Assembly (NCBI RefSeq): GCF_000523235.1
Contig: NZ_CP006850.1
Location: 4,464,001-4,528,000, forward strand
Source of the DNA: Nocardia nova SH22a
GTDB lineage: Bacteria > Actinomycetota > Actinomycetes > Mycobacteriales > Mycobacteriaceae
DNA length: 64,000 nt
Direction of reading: 5' to 3'
Within the stretch, counting starts at the first letter, position 1. Every line of letters starts with the position of its first letter. A program made the translations under genes and the position numbers. Shown piece after piece: positions 7,909 through 17,055 of the stretch. The notes under the pieces were generated by a model. It saw nothing but the letters and a program-made list of their open reading frames with translations. It made no database searches and was not told where the DNA came from.

Positions 7909-8865
7909 GTGAAACAGCAAAGTCCAGTCCAGAGGCAGCCGATCCCGGCCGTGACCGACCGAGACGAGGTCACGGTGCTCGTACCCCACACGTCCGGAAT
8001 GGCGGCACTGTCACGGGTGGATCGGGTGCGGCCCCTGCGCTACGACCCCGCTTCGCTGCCGCCCGGCGCCGAGCGCGCCCGCATCCTGATTCCCGACTAC
8101 CGGCCCGACCCGCGCGCCGTCGCGCTGGCCTCCCGGTTGCCGGAACTGCAACTGGTGCAACTGCTCACCTCGGGCGCGGACCGGTGGCTCGGGCGCCTGC
8201 CCGCCGGGGTGCTGTTGTCCACCGCGCGCGGCGCCCACGGTGAAGGTGTCGCCGAATGGGTGCTGGGCGCGCTGATCGCACTGTGCCGGGACTTCCCCGC
8301 TCTGGCCCGCGCCCGCCAGGAGCATCGCTGGGCCACCCACGACACCGGCACCCTCTACGGACAGCGGGTGCTCATCGTCGGCGCCGGTGATCTGGCCCGG
8401 GCGCTGACCGACGCGCTGGCCCCGTTCCGGGCGCCGGTCACCCTGGTGGCCCGCACCGCCCGCCCGGGCGTGCACGCCGTGGACGAGCTGGCCGCCCTGC
8501 TGCCCCGCCACGACATCGTCGTGCTCGCGGTGCCGTTGACCGAGCGCACCCGGATGTTGATGGACGCGCCGATGCTGGCCGGCATGAACGACGGCGCCAT
8601 CCTGGTCAACGTCTCCCGCGGCCCGGTCGTGGACACCGATGCCCTGACCGCGGAACTGTATTCGCATCGGCTGCGCGCGGCACTGGATGTCACCGACCCC
8701 GAACCGCTGCCCCCGCATCATCGCCTGTGGGGCGCTCCCGGCCTGTTCCTGACCCCGCACACCGCCGGGACCAGCAGCCACAGCACCGCCCGCGCCTATG
8801 CGGTCGCCGCCGCGCAGATCCGGCAGTTCCTCGACGGCCGGGCGCCGGAGAACCTGATCATCTGA
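7909..8865 (+). CDS. D-isomer-specific 2-hydroxyacid dehydrogenase
   Basis: I prefer GTG 7909, 8 bases after a GGGAAGG site; GTG 7900 overlaps that site and ATG 7999 is also possible. About 318 residues. The NAD-binding half contains VLIVGAGDLARAL (the third Gly of GxGxxG is Ala), NVSRGPVVDTDAL with the catalytic Arg, and LTPHTAGTSSH with the catalytic His. This is the phosphoglycerate-dehydrogenase-like/glyoxylate-reductase group, which reduces 2-keto acids to D-2-hydroxy acids. It follows the CysK-rhodanese gene by about 150 bases in the same direction. It may belong to the same pathway, or be a separate unit. Confidence 0.82.
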   Translation: MKQQSPVQRQPIPAVTDRDEVTVLVPHTSGMAALSRVDRVRPLRYDPASLPPGAERARILIPDYRPDPRAVALASRLPELQLVQLLTSGADRWLGRLPAGVLLSTARGAHGEGVAEWVLGALIALCRDFPALARARQEHRWATHDTGTLYGQRVLIVGAGDLARALTDALAPFRAPVTLVARTARPGVHAVDELAALLPRHDIVVLAVPLTERTRMLMDAPMLAGMNDGAILVNVSRGPVVDTDALTAELYSHRLRAALDVTDPEPLPPHHRLWGAPGLFLTPHTAGTSSHSTARAYAVAAAQIRQFLDGRAPENLII

Positions 8866-9301
8866 CCCGCCCGATCACCGGCACCGATCACCGGCGCGCG
8901 TCCGTAGCACGAGCCGGACCGCCCGACCTCGCCTGCGGTCTCGCCGCCGCGTTCCGCCCGGACCGCACCGTGCCCGGTCCGTACCGCCGGACCCGTCCGA
9001 GCCGATGCGGGACCCGACCGCACACACGGCTGCCGAGGAATCGCGAGAAACAGGTGGCCGGGACTCGGACGCACCCGGGTGGTTGCCCGCGGCGAGAATC
9101 TGTCGCCGCCTCGGCCACCATCATCGCTGTCCGGAACGCGGGACCGACACTGCCTGTCACACAGGTGCGCGCCCACGACTCCACGATGCCTGGTCGAAAG
9201 GTGCCGCGCGTCTCGGTGTGCGGGCGGGCGCGACGCGGTGGGTGCTGTGCCGGATTCGCCTGGATGTGACTGGCAATCCGCGCTCCTGGCACGATGGGCG
9301 G
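8866..9301. other. Intergenic stretch with no supported gene
   Basis: 436 bases between the dehydrogenase and the antiporter. It is GC-rich, with a short tandem-like GATCACCGGC motif just after 8870. Open frames here have no ribosome site or recognisable protein character. It presumably holds the antiporter promoter, but I see no clear -10/-35 pair. Confidence 0.4.
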
Positions 9302-11170
9302 GTGCATATCGCGTTCGGAATCGTGGTGTTGCTGGCCGTGGCGGTAGCGCTGGCGGCGCTGGCTCGCCGGATCGGCATGGCCGAGCCGTTGCTGCTCACC
9401 GTCGCGGGCGTGGTGGCGTCGTATCTGCCGTTCGTTCCGCAGATCGACATCGATCCCGAATGGGTGCTGCTGGGCCTGCTGCCACCACTGCTGTACACCG
9501 CCGCGATCAGTACCTCGCTGCTGGAGTTCAAGCCCAAGAAGGTGTCGATCACGCTGCTGTCGGTGGGATTGGTGCTGGCGACGACCTTCGCGGTCGCGGC
9601 GGTGGTGTGGTCGTTGCTGCCGGTGCCGTTCGCGGCCGCGGTCGCCCTGGGCGCGATCGTCGCCCCGCCGGATGCGGTGGCCGCGACCGCGGTCGCGCGC
9701 CGGGTCGGTATGCCGCGGCGCATCGTGACGCTGCTCGAGGGCGAATCACTGTTCAACGACGCCACCGCGCTGGTGTCGCTGCGTACCGCGATCGCGGCGA
9801 TGGCGGGCAGTTTCAGTGTGTGGCAGGCCGGTGGTGATTTCGTCTACGCCGCCGCCGGTGGCGCGGTCATCGGCATCGTCGCGGCGGGTGTGCTGGTGTT
9901 GCTGCGGCGGCGCATCACCGATCCGGTGCTCGATACCGGGGTGTCGCTGCTGGCTCCGTTCGCGGCGTATCTGCCCGCCGAGGCCGCCCATGCCTCGGGG
10001 GTGATCGCGGTGGTGGTGTGCGGTCTGGTCCTCGGCCAGGGCGCGCCGGTGTGGCAGTCGGCGGCCTCGCGGGTGGCCGAGCGCACCAACTGGCGCACCA
10101 TCCAATTCCTGTTGGAGAGCGCGGTTTTCCTGCTGATCGGCCTGCAGGTGCGCCATATCGTCGACGATGCCTGGAATTCCGGTCTCGACAACACGACCAT
10201 CGTGATCACCGCGATCGCCGTGCTGGCGACCGTGATCGTGGTGCGCCCAATCTGGGTGTTCCCCGCCACCTATTTCTCGTGGTTCGTCGAGAGCCGCCCG
10301 CGCGGTAAGCCGCGACCGGCCTGGACCGGCCCGGCGGTGGTGTCGTGGGCGGGCATGCGCGGTGTGGTCACGCTGGCGGCGGCGACCTTGCTGCCCGAGG
10401 ACACCCCGCAATTGGCGACGCTGAAGCTGCTGGCACTGGTGGTGGTCGGCGGAACCCTGCTGCTGCAAGGTATTTCGCTGCCCGCCCTGGTGCGGGTGCT
10501 GCAACTGCGCGGTCCCAGCCGCGCCGAGGACGCACTGCAGGAAGCGGCGCTGTTGCAACAGGCCACCACCGCGGGCCTGGCCGCCCTCGACGACGCCGTG
10601 GCCCCGGAGACCCCGCCCGAGGTCGTCGCCAACCTGCGCGAGGGCGCGGCCCGGCGCACCCATGCCGCCTGGGAACAGCTCGGCAGGGCCGAATCGCTGC
10701 GGATCACGCCCAGCGGCGAGTATCGCCGCCTGCGGCTGGTGATGCTGCACGCCGAGCGGGAGGCGGTGCTGGCCGCCCGCGACGGCGGCGGTATCGATCA
10801 CGAAGTCCTCGAACAGGTGATGACCTCGATCGATCTGGAGGAATCGACGATCGACCGGATCGGCGAGGCCGACGACGACGAGACCGGCGACCTGCTCACC
10901 GCACCGGTGACCGGCGGCTGCGCGCACCTGCTGGACGCACCCCACACCCGGGTCCCCGATCATCCCGACGCGTGTTCGGAATGTCTGGCCGAAGGGCTCA
11001 TGTGGGTGCATCTGCGCATGTGCCTGACCTGCGGCCATATCGCCTGCTGCGATTCGTCCCCCGGTAACCACGCCAGCAGGCATTTCCACAGCACCGAACA
11101 TCCGGTGATGCGCAGCGTGGAGCCCGGCGAGACCTGGCGGTGGTGCTATGTCGACGAGATCCTCGGCTGA
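9302..11170 (+). CDS. Na+/H+ antiporter (CPA1 type) with C-terminal UBP-type zinc finger
   Basis: The frame extends upstream, but the membrane protein begins naturally at GTG 9302 (MHIAFGIVVLL), giving 622 residues. Residues about 1-400 form 11-12 hydrophobic segments typical of NhaP/YjcE-type exchangers, with APPDAVAATAVARRVG and LLEGESLFNDATAL, the conserved acidic ion-transport motifs. Residues about 430-530 are a charged cytosolic helical tail. From about 538 a UBP-type zinc finger follows: GGCAHLL, DACSECLAEG, CLTCGHIACCDS, then HASRHFHSTEHPV. In eukaryotes this finger binds ubiquitin C-termini, but actinobacteria carry it on several transporters where the ligand is unknown. Probable role: pH or Na+ homeostasis with cytosolic regulation through the finger. 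Confidence 0.88.
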   Translation: MHIAFGIVVLLAVAVALAALARRIGMAEPLLLTVAGVVASYLPFVPQIDIDPEWVLLGLLPPLLYTAAISTSLLEFKPKKVSITLLSVGLVLATTFAVAAVVWSLLPVPFAAAVALGAIVAPPDAVAATAVARRVGMPRRIVTLLEGESLFNDATALVSLRTAIAAMAGSFSVWQAGGDFVYAAAGGAVIGIVAAGVLVLLRRRITDPVLDTGVSLLAPFAAYLPAEAAHASGVIAVVVCGLVLGQGAPVWQSAASRVAERTNWRTIQFLLESAVFLLIGLQVRHIVDDAWNSGLDNTTIVITAIAVLATVIVVRPIWVFPATYFSWFVESRPRGKPRPAWTGPAVVSWAGMRGVVTLAAATLLPEDTPQLATLKLLALVVVGGTLLLQGISLPALVRVLQLRGPSRAEDALQEAALLQQATTAGLAALDDAVAPETPPEVVANLREGAARRTHAAWEQLGRAESLRITPSGEYRRLRLVMLHAEREAVLAARDGGGIDHEVLEQVMTSIDLEESTIDRIGEADDDETGDLLTAPVTGGCAHLLDAPHTRVPDHPDACSECLAEGLMWVHLRMCLTCGHIACCDSSPGNHASRHFHSTEHPVMRSVEPGETWRWCYVDEILG

Positions 11171-11215
11171 GCGCGTGCTGGGGCCGCGCCGGAGGCAACC
11201 GATAGGCTCGGCCGG

Positions 11216-11848
11216 GTGCAGACAGGTCAGGACTCCACCGGCAACGACACCCGCATCTGGGGCGGGACCACGCTCACCGAACGCCGCGAGGCGCGCCGCG
11301 GCGCGTTGCTGGAGGCCGCGCTGGACCTGATCGGTGAGGCCGGGGCGGGCGCGGTGACCATGCGCGCGGTCTGCCGCCGCGCCGGGCTGACCGACCGCTA
11401 CTTCTACGAGAGTTTCACCAGCCGCGACGATCTGCTCGACGTCCTCTATCGCCAGGTCGCCGACGATTTCCGCGAACCCATGACCGCGTTCGCCGCGACC
11501 GCGGATCCGGCGGGAGATCGTGAGCTCGCGTCGGTGCTGGTCGACAAGGTGCTCGCCGATCCGCGCAAGTCGCGGCTGTTCCTCGTGGAGCCGTATTCCA
11601 GTACCGGGCTGGGCCAGACCACGATCTCGGTGATGCCGACCTTCACCCGCCTGATCCAGGACCACCTGTTCACCGATATCGCCGATCCGATGCGCCGCCG
11701 GATGGCGGCGGTGACGATGGCCTCGGGCAATGCCGGACTGTTCGCCGCCTGGCTCAACGGATCCCTGCGCGCGGATCGCGATCAGGTCGTCGATCATCTG
11801 GTCGAGGTGATCGGCGCCTATCGCGGCATGTACCGCGAGGACCGCTAG
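11216..11848 (+). CDS. TetR-family transcriptional regulator
   Basis: 210 residues starting at GTG 11216. The N-terminal helix-turn-helix lies at about residues 35-65 (VTMRAVCRRAGLTDRYFYESFTSRDDLL), followed by a helical ligand domain without a named subfamily. It lies 45 bases after the antiporter gene in the same direction. It converges on the next TetR gene, with the stop codons overlapping by 4 bases (11845-11848). Target and ligand are unknown. Confidence 0.88.
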   Translation: MQTGQDSTGNDTRIWGGTTLTERREARRGALLEAALDLIGEAGAGAVTMRAVCRRAGLTDRYFYESFTSRDDLLDVLYRQVADDFREPMTAFAATADPAGDRELASVLVDKVLADPRKSRLFLVEPYSSTGLGQTTISVMPTFTRLIQDHLFTDIADPMRRRMAAVTMASGNAGLFAAWLNGSLRADRDQVVDHLVEVIGAYRGMYREDR

Positions 11849-12627
11849 TCGTGCCGCCGGCTCCCGTTGTGCGGCACAGCATCCGGGCTCGGGTCCGGTT
11901 CGGCGGGGGTGAGCCCGAGGCCGGTGATCGGGGCGAGGCCGAGGCGGGCGGCCAATCCGTCGAGGACACAGACCAAGCCGAAGTCGAAGGCCAGTGCCCG
12001 CGCCACCTCCGGATCGGCGGGAACGGTGTCGCGGTAGTCGGCGCGTAGTTGCGGGTAGTCCGCGGCCAGCAGATCCACCGAGGCGCGGATCGAGTCGTGG
12101 TCGATCTCGCCGCCGGTGGCCTTGCGATAGCTCATCTCCGGAAGTATCTGTCCCAGAATGAAACTCATCACCACTCCGGCCGCCAGGTAGACGTCCTGGC
12201 CGGTGAAACCGGCGCGCAGGCAGCTGCGTCGCATGCGATCGGTCAGTGCGAGGGCGTGTGGTCCGATACTGGGCAGCGAGCCGAGCAGTGCCGCCGCCCA
12301 GGGATGCGCGCGCAGGGTGGTGCGCAGGCTGTAGGCGAAGGTGGTGAAGACCTCTCGCCAGTCGCGATCCTCCGGTTCGGGCATCTCGACCAGGCCCCAT
12401 ATCTCGTCGAGGGCGAGTTCGAGCAGTTCGTTCTTGTTCGCCACGTACCAGTACAGCGAGGTCGCTCCGGCGTTGAGCCGGGCGCCGAGTTTGCGCATGC
12501 TCAGCGCCTCGAGCCCCTGGGCGTCGAGTAGTTCGACGGTGGCCGCGACGATCTGATCGCGGGTCAACCCCGTTTTCCTGGGCGGGCGGGCCGGTCGCAG
12601 CCACACCGTGCTCATCGGTTCGGTCAC
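11845..12627 (-). CDS. TetR-family regulator with tetracycline-repressor-like C-terminus
   Basis: 260 residues from GTG 12627; ATG 12615 is an alternative start. The HTH is at about residues 22-60, with GLEALSMRKLGARLNAGATSLYWYVANKNELL, the version typical of TetR proteins with a TetR_C_1 ligand domain. That domain follows, with FAYSLRTTLRAHPW and FDFGLVCVLDGLAARL. The gene is divergent from the drug exporter at 12681. The short spacer holds repeated CACTGTNCGA boxes, so this regulator most likely represses the exporter, as TetR does for tetA. Confidence 0.88.
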   Translation of the reverse strand: MTEPMSTVWLRPARPPRKTGLTRDQIVAATVELLDAQGLEALSMRKLGARLNAGATSLYWYVANKNELLELALDEIWGLVEMPEPEDRDWREVFTTFAYSLRTTLRAHPWAAALLGSLPSIGPHALALTDRMRRSCLRAGFTGQDVYLAAGVVMSFILGQILPEMSYRKATGGEIDHDSIRASVDLLAADYPQLRADYRDTVPADPEVARALAFDFGLVCVLDGLAARLGLAPITGLGLTPAEPDPSPDAVPHNGSRRHD

Positions 12628-12647
12628 AGCTTCACTCTAATTCGCTC

Positions 12648-12701
12648 GCACACTGTTCGAGTTCATCGTACGCTGTCCCAGTGGAATCGAACACTGTACG
12701 A
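12648..12701. promoter_or_regulatory. Candidate TetR operator between regulator and exporter
   Basis: Two direct copies of ACTGTNCGA (ending at 12660 and 12701) and an inverted pair TCGTAC (12666-12671)/GTACGA (12696-12701) cover the spacer and the first codons of the exporter. The arrangement fits autoregulation plus repression of the divergent gene. The second box lies inside the exporter coding start. Confidence 0.5.
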
Positions 12702-14162
12702 GAATCTGCGAGCGCGCCCGCACGCGATCCCCGCCGCTGGTGGATCCTGGGTGTGCTGTGCCTGTCCCTGCTGGTGCTGATGATCGACAGCACCGTCCTC
12801 AACCTCGCCATTCCGTCGCTGATCCGGGAACTGGGCGCGAGCCCGTCCGATATCCAATGGATCCTCGACGCCTACGTCCTCGTCTTCGCCGGACTGCTGC
12901 TCACCGCGGGCAGCCTGTCCGACCGGTTCGGCCGCCGCCGCATGCTCGTCACCGGCCTGGCCGTCTTCGGCGCGGCCTCCTTGCTGGCGGTGCTGGCCGC
13001 CGAACCGTGGCAGGTCATCGCCGCGCGCGCCGCGATGGGCGTGGGCGGATCCCTGCTCATGCCCTCGACCCTGTCGATCCTGATGACCACCTTCGACGAC
13101 AGCGAACGCCGCAAGGCGATGGCCGGATGGTCCACGGTCTCCATGGTCGGCATCGTCGCGGGACCGACCCTGGGCGGCTTTCTGCTGCAGCACTTCTGGT
13201 GGGGATCGGTGTTCCTGCTCAACATCCCCGTCGCGATCCTGGCCATCCTCGCCGCGGTGATCCTGATGCCGGAGACCTACGGACAGCAACGCCCCGTCGA
13301 CCTCGCCGGAGTGCTGCTGTCGATCGTGGCACTGACCGCGACGGTGTACGTGATCATCGAACGCGAGTGGAACATCCCGGTCATCGTCCTCGCGCTGCTG
13401 GCCTCGGCCGCATTCCTGTACTGGGAGTACCGCAGCCCGAACCCGATGCTGCCGCTGGCCGTCTTCCGGCACCGCGATTTCACCGGCACCTGTCTCACCC
13501 TGCTGCTGATGGTCTTCGGCATGGGCGCGGTGATGCTCATGCTCACCCAGTACCTGCAGTTCGTCCTCGGCTACGGCCCGATGAAGGCCGGACTGGCGCT
13601 ACTGCCCTATGCCGTGGCCGCCGCGGTGTGCAACGGCCTGGGCGCCACCCTCGGCAAGACCCTCAGCAACAAGACCCTCATCGTGGCCGGTCTGGTGGTG
13701 ATGGCCGGGGCGTTCGCGATCCTGGCCCAGGCCGACGCCTACTCCTGGGTCGTGGCGTCGATGCTGGTGATGGGGATCGGCGGCGGTCTGGCCGGGCCCG
13801 CGGCCTATGCCGCGATCATGGGCGCCATCCCGCTCGAGCACGCCGGAGTGGGATCGGCGATGAACGACACCATCCAGCAGGTCGGCATGGCGATCAGCAT
13901 CGCGGTGCTCGGCAGCGTGCTAGCCGGGGTGTTCACCTCGCACATGCCCGCCGATGTCCCCGCCGCCGCCCGCGCCGACATCGGCAGCGCGTTCGCACTC
14001 GGCTTCGGCGAACCGGCGAAATCGGCGTTCACCACCGCGATGTCCTACGGCTCCTGGATCAGCGCCGGATTCAGCCTCGCCGCGGCACTACTGGGACTGG
14101 TACTACTACGTCGTCGCGCACCGCGACCGGATCCACAGCCCGAACCGGCACCGGCGAACTGA
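12681..14162 (+). CDS. MFS drug exporter, DHA2 (EmrB/QacA) family
   Basis: 493 residues starting at GTG 12681, with no clear ribosome site, so the message may be leaderless. It has about 14 membrane segments. Family signatures: MIDSTVLNLAIPSL in helix 1 (motif D1 of 14-TM exporters), SDRFGRRRML in loop 2-3, and GPTLGGFLL in helix 5 (antiporter motif C). It would export hydrophobic compounds using the proton gradient. Divergent TetR control is likely. The 3' end overlaps a leftward gene (14071-14748) by about 90 bases. Substrate unknown. Confidence 0.9.
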   Translation: MESNTVRESASAPARDPRRWWILGVLCLSLLVLMIDSTVLNLAIPSLIRELGASPSDIQWILDAYVLVFAGLLLTAGSLSDRFGRRRMLVTGLAVFGAASLLAVLAAEPWQVIAARAAMGVGGSLLMPSTLSILMTTFDDSERRKAMAGWSTVSMVGIVAGPTLGGFLLQHFWWGSVFLLNIPVAILAILAAVILMPETYGQQRPVDLAGVLLSIVALTATVYVIIEREWNIPVIVLALLASAAFLYWEYRSPNPMLPLAVFRHRDFTGTCLTLLLMVFGMGAVMLMLTQYLQFVLGYGPMKAGLALLPYAVAAAVCNGLGATLGKTLSNKTLIVAGLVVMAGAFAILAQADAYSWVVASMLVMGIGGGLAGPAAYAAIMGAIPLEHAGVGSAMNDTIQQVGMAISIAVLGSVLAGVFTSHMPADVPAAARADIGSAFALGFGEPAKSAFTTAMSYGSWISAGFSLAAALLGLVLLRRRAPRPDPQPEPAPAN

Positions 14163-14748
14163 CCCCGTCGCGTCCGGAACCGGCGCCCGGCCCAGACCCG
14201 GCGCCCGGCTCCGGACGCGACGCCGCACGGATGGGCAGCCACCGCGAAAACCGTTCCACCAGTTGCAACGCCCCCAGCCGCACACATCCGGCCAGCACGC
14301 TCTCGGCCAGCGCCATATCGTCCTCGGGCAGGCCGTAGATCGACACCAGCACACCGTGGCGCAGCGAATCGGCCAGCAACCCCGGACCGCGGCCCGGCAG
14401 CGGCGTGTCGTGGACCAGCGCCGGACATCCCGAATGCAGGACCACTGCGGCCTGCAACAGGGCCGCGAGCCCGGCCGCGGGCGTCCGACGACCCGCGGCC
14501 GCGGCGCCGATCAGCGCCCCCGGCAGCCGTTCGGCACCGCCGAGGAATCCGGGCTCCACGGCCTGCCACCGCCGCAACGGCGGGAACCGATCGCAGTCCG
14601 CGCGCCCCGACCAGCGCCGGTAGCCGCGCTCGAGCAACACCGCGGCCGCGTCGCGGCATCGCGACTCGTCCTCGACGACAACCAATTCCTGCAACAGCCG
14701 GCACCGCAGTCCGCCGCCGGCGACCGGATCGATATCCGCGAGGGTCAT
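14071..14748 (-). CDS. Hypothetical protein, translationally coupled to small membrane protein
   Basis: 225 residues starting at ATG 14748, which overlaps the stop of the upstream membrane-protein gene (ATGA). I do not recognise a family. The sequence looks like a real soluble protein (CRLLQELVVVEDESRCRDAA, LVSIYGLPEDDMALAESVLAG) with a Pro/Gly/Val-rich tail. The last 90 bases overlap the 3' end of the MFS gene on the other strand, so the true end may matter less than the core. Another frame on this strand (14045-14755) is open, but its composition is Arg/Gly-rich and shadow-like. Confidence 0.55.
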   Translation of the reverse strand: MTLADIDPVAGGGLRCRLLQELVVVEDESRCRDAAAVLLERGYRRWSGRADCDRFPPLRRWQAVEPGFLGGAERLPGALIGAAAAGRRTPAAGLAALLQAAVVLHSGCPALVHDTPLPGRGPGLLADSLRHGVLVSIYGLPEDDMALAESVLAGCVRLGALQLVERFSRWLPIRAASRPEPGAGSGPGAGSGRDGVSSPVPVRAVDPVAVRDDVVVPVPVVPRRG

Positions 14749-15095
14749 AGTCCACCGCCGGGGCCGCGAGCGGGTAACGACTCGGTCACCGAAAGCGGCG
14801 TCCGCGGATGCGAACGCCGCCACGCGGAGACGAACAACGCCACCCCCGCCGCCACCGCCAGCACCACCGCCAGCGCCGCCAGCACCAGCGGAGCGGTCGC
14901 CGCGTCGGTGCCCACCGCACCGCGCGAGCGAATCAGCAACGCCGCGGCCAGTGGTCCGATCAGCGCCAGCCCCGCGCCGGTGAGAACCAGGCCACCGGTG
15001 GCCAGCGCTTCGGGGGGAAGGGAGCCGTCGGCAGGTGTGGAGACATCCTCCGCCGACGCCGTTCGAGATCCCAGCAAACTCCTGTGCAGCGACAT
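14745..15095 (-). CDS. Small two-TM membrane protein
   Basis: 116 residues starting at ATG 15095, directly behind a strong AAGGGGAGG ribosome site. Two hydrophobic helices are visible: about residues 33-55 (GGLVLTGAGLALIGPLAAALL) and about 68-92 (PLVLAALAVVLAVAAGVALFV). The N-terminus is polar. No family recognised. It is coupled by a 4-base overlap to the hypothetical gene downstream, so the two proteins probably act together. Confidence 0.65.
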   Translation of the reverse strand: MSLHRSLLGSRTASAEDVSTPADGSLPPEALATGGLVLTGAGLALIGPLAAALLIRSRGAVGTDAATAPLVLAALAVVLAVAAGVALFVSAWRRSHPRTPLSVTESLPARGPGGGL

Positions 15096-15317
15096 GACCT
15101 CCCCTTTCGATCACCTGCTCCTGGTGCAATTGAACTGGGAATTCAAAGGTACAACTCGAATCGCCGGTGGCTCACCGAAAGTGATCCAACTGTCACATGA
15201 AGATCAGTAGCAATTCACTAGCGATCTCCGATGGGGGCGCCCCCGACAGCACGAATGCCGCCCCGGACAGCGGACCGATCGCCGCCGCCCGGAACGGCAT
15301 TCACACACCGGATGAGG

Positions 15318-16859
15318 TCAGTGCCCCATCAACACCGGAGCATCCGCACCCTCCTGGGGCAGCTTCGGTTTCGACCGGGGCAGGAACGCCGCCGGGATCA
15401 GGGTCACCGCGATCAGGATCACCGCGACGATGTAGGTGTGCGAGTAGGCCGAGGCGGCCTGCTCGAATCCCGTATCCAGCGCTCCCGGCGGCAGTTTCGC
15501 CGCGATACTCGGATCGAACCGCGAACCGATCGCCGCCTGCGCGAACTGCTGATCCTCGAGCAGGTTGGTCAGCACCACCGACATGGTCGCGGTACCGATC
15601 GACCCGGCCGCCTGGTTGACGATGTTCATCAGCGTCGATCCACGCGCCACCTGCGCATGGGTCAGGGTCTGGATCGCCGCGGTCATCGTCGGCATCATCG
15701 TGCAGCCCATGCCGAGACCCATCACGAACAGCGCCACACACATCAGCGGCAGCGAGGTGTCGGCCGAGAGCTGGGTGAAGAACAGCATGCTGATCCCGAT
15801 CACGACCAGACCGCTCAGCACGACCTTGCCGGGACCGATCTTGTCGACCAGCTTCCCGCCGATCGGCATGGTGACCATCGCGCCCAGCCCCTGCGGGGCG
15901 ATGAGCAGACCCGTCACCAGCGTCGACTTACCCTGCACCTGTTGCAGATAACTCGGCAGCAGCAGACCCGAACCGAAGAACGCCACCGCGAAGAACACCG
16001 CGGTCAGCACCGCGAAGGTCAACTGCCGGTTGCGGAACAGATGCAGATCGATGAGCGGATGCTCGGTGCGCAGCGCGTGGAAGACGAATCCGATCATCAG
16101 CACCAGCCCGATCGCGGCCGGTATCAGCACCCGCGCCGAGGCCACCGTGTGCTGTTCGGGAATCGAGGAGACACCGAACAGGAACAACGCCAGACCCGGT
16201 GAGGCCAGCAGCATTCCGAGGAAGTCGAACGACTCCGACGGTTCCGGCCGGTCCGAGGGCAGCACCACGATCGCCAGGATCAGGCCGATGATGCCGACGG
16301 GCACATTGATCAGGAAGATCCAGTGCCAGCTGAAACTGCCGATCAGCCAGCCACCCAGGATCGGGCCCAGGATAGGGCCGAGCAGCATCGGCACACCGAG
16401 CACCGCCATCACCCGGCCGATCCGCTGCGGACCGGCGGCATGGGTCATGATCGTCATGCCCAGCGGCATGAGCATGCCGCCGCCCAGGCCCTGTACGACG
16501 CGGAAGGCGATGAGCGACTCGATGTTCCAGGCCGTGGAACACAGCACCGAACCGAGGACGAAGAAGGTCAGTGCGAGCAGATACAGCCGTTTGGTGCCGA
16601 ATCGATCCGCCGCCCACCCCGTGAGCGGGATAACGCTGGCCAGCGCCAGCGTGTAGCCGGTCATCGTCCAGGCGGCTATCGCGTAACTGGTGTCGAATTC
16701 GTGTTGGAAGGTCGGTAGCGCGACGGTCACGACGGTCACGTCGAGGATCGACATGATCGCACCGATCACGACGACACCGGCCACCTTGTACACCGCGGCA
16801 TCGAGCCGGCCGGAGGCGGAATCCGCCGTCGTCGCCGGCATATCCGGAGGAGAGGTCAC
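15318..16859 (-). CDS. MFS multidrug exporter, DHA2 family (14 TM)
   Basis: I chose GTG 16859 (513 residues), with an AGG box about 10 bases upstream; ATG 16841 is also possible. Signatures: IMSILDVTVVTVALPTF in helix 1, GWAADRFGTKRLYL in loop 2-3, and MLLGPILGPILGGWL in helix 5 (motif C), with 14 predicted helices and a long hydrophilic C-terminal segment after TNLLEDQQF. This is the EmrB/LfrA-like proton-driven exporter class. No regulator is adjacent. It is divergent from the small-protein/SPFH pair at 17056. Confidence 0.9.
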   Translation of the reverse strand: MTSPPDMPATTADSASGRLDAAVYKVAGVVVIGAIMSILDVTVVTVALPTFQHEFDTSYAIAAWTMTGYTLALASVIPLTGWAADRFGTKRLYLLALTFFVLGSVLCSTAWNIESLIAFRVVQGLGGGMLMPLGMTIMTHAAGPQRIGRVMAVLGVPMLLGPILGPILGGWLIGSFSWHWIFLINVPVGIIGLILAIVVLPSDRPEPSESFDFLGMLLASPGLALFLFGVSSIPEQHTVASARVLIPAAIGLVLMIGFVFHALRTEHPLIDLHLFRNRQLTFAVLTAVFFAVAFFGSGLLLPSYLQQVQGKSTLVTGLLIAPQGLGAMVTMPIGGKLVDKIGPGKVVLSGLVVIGISMLFFTQLSADTSLPLMCVALFVMGLGMGCTMMPTMTAAIQTLTHAQVARGSTLMNIVNQAAGSIGTATMSVVLTNLLEDQQFAQAAIGSRFDPSIAAKLPPGALDTGFEQAASAYSHTYIVAVILIAVTLIPAAFLPRSKPKLPQEGADAPVLMGH

Positions 16860-17055
16860 CGCTTCAGCCTGCCAGGCGACCGGCCACTTGAACAGACCCG
16901 GTTCCCAGTGGAGGCCATATCGAAACCCTCGAAAATACGTCCCATTTGCCGCATGTGACCGATATCTCGTCATCGGGTGGCATCCCCGCCCGCATCACCA
17001 CCGCACTAGATTGGTCCGCACGCTTCGATCCCCTGTCCCGCAAGGAGTTCCCACG

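Noticed and set aside
9746..12604. A 952-codon open frame on the minus strand across the antiporter and both TetR genes
   Set aside because: It is antisense to three well-supported genes, is rich in Arg, Gly, His and Gln in the manner of GC-rich shadow frames, and has no domain.
14045..14755. Alternative minus-strand frame overlapping the hypothetical gene 14071-14748
   Set aside because: Arg/Gly-rich shadow composition; the 14748 frame has the 4-base coupling with the membrane-protein gene and more protein-like sequence.
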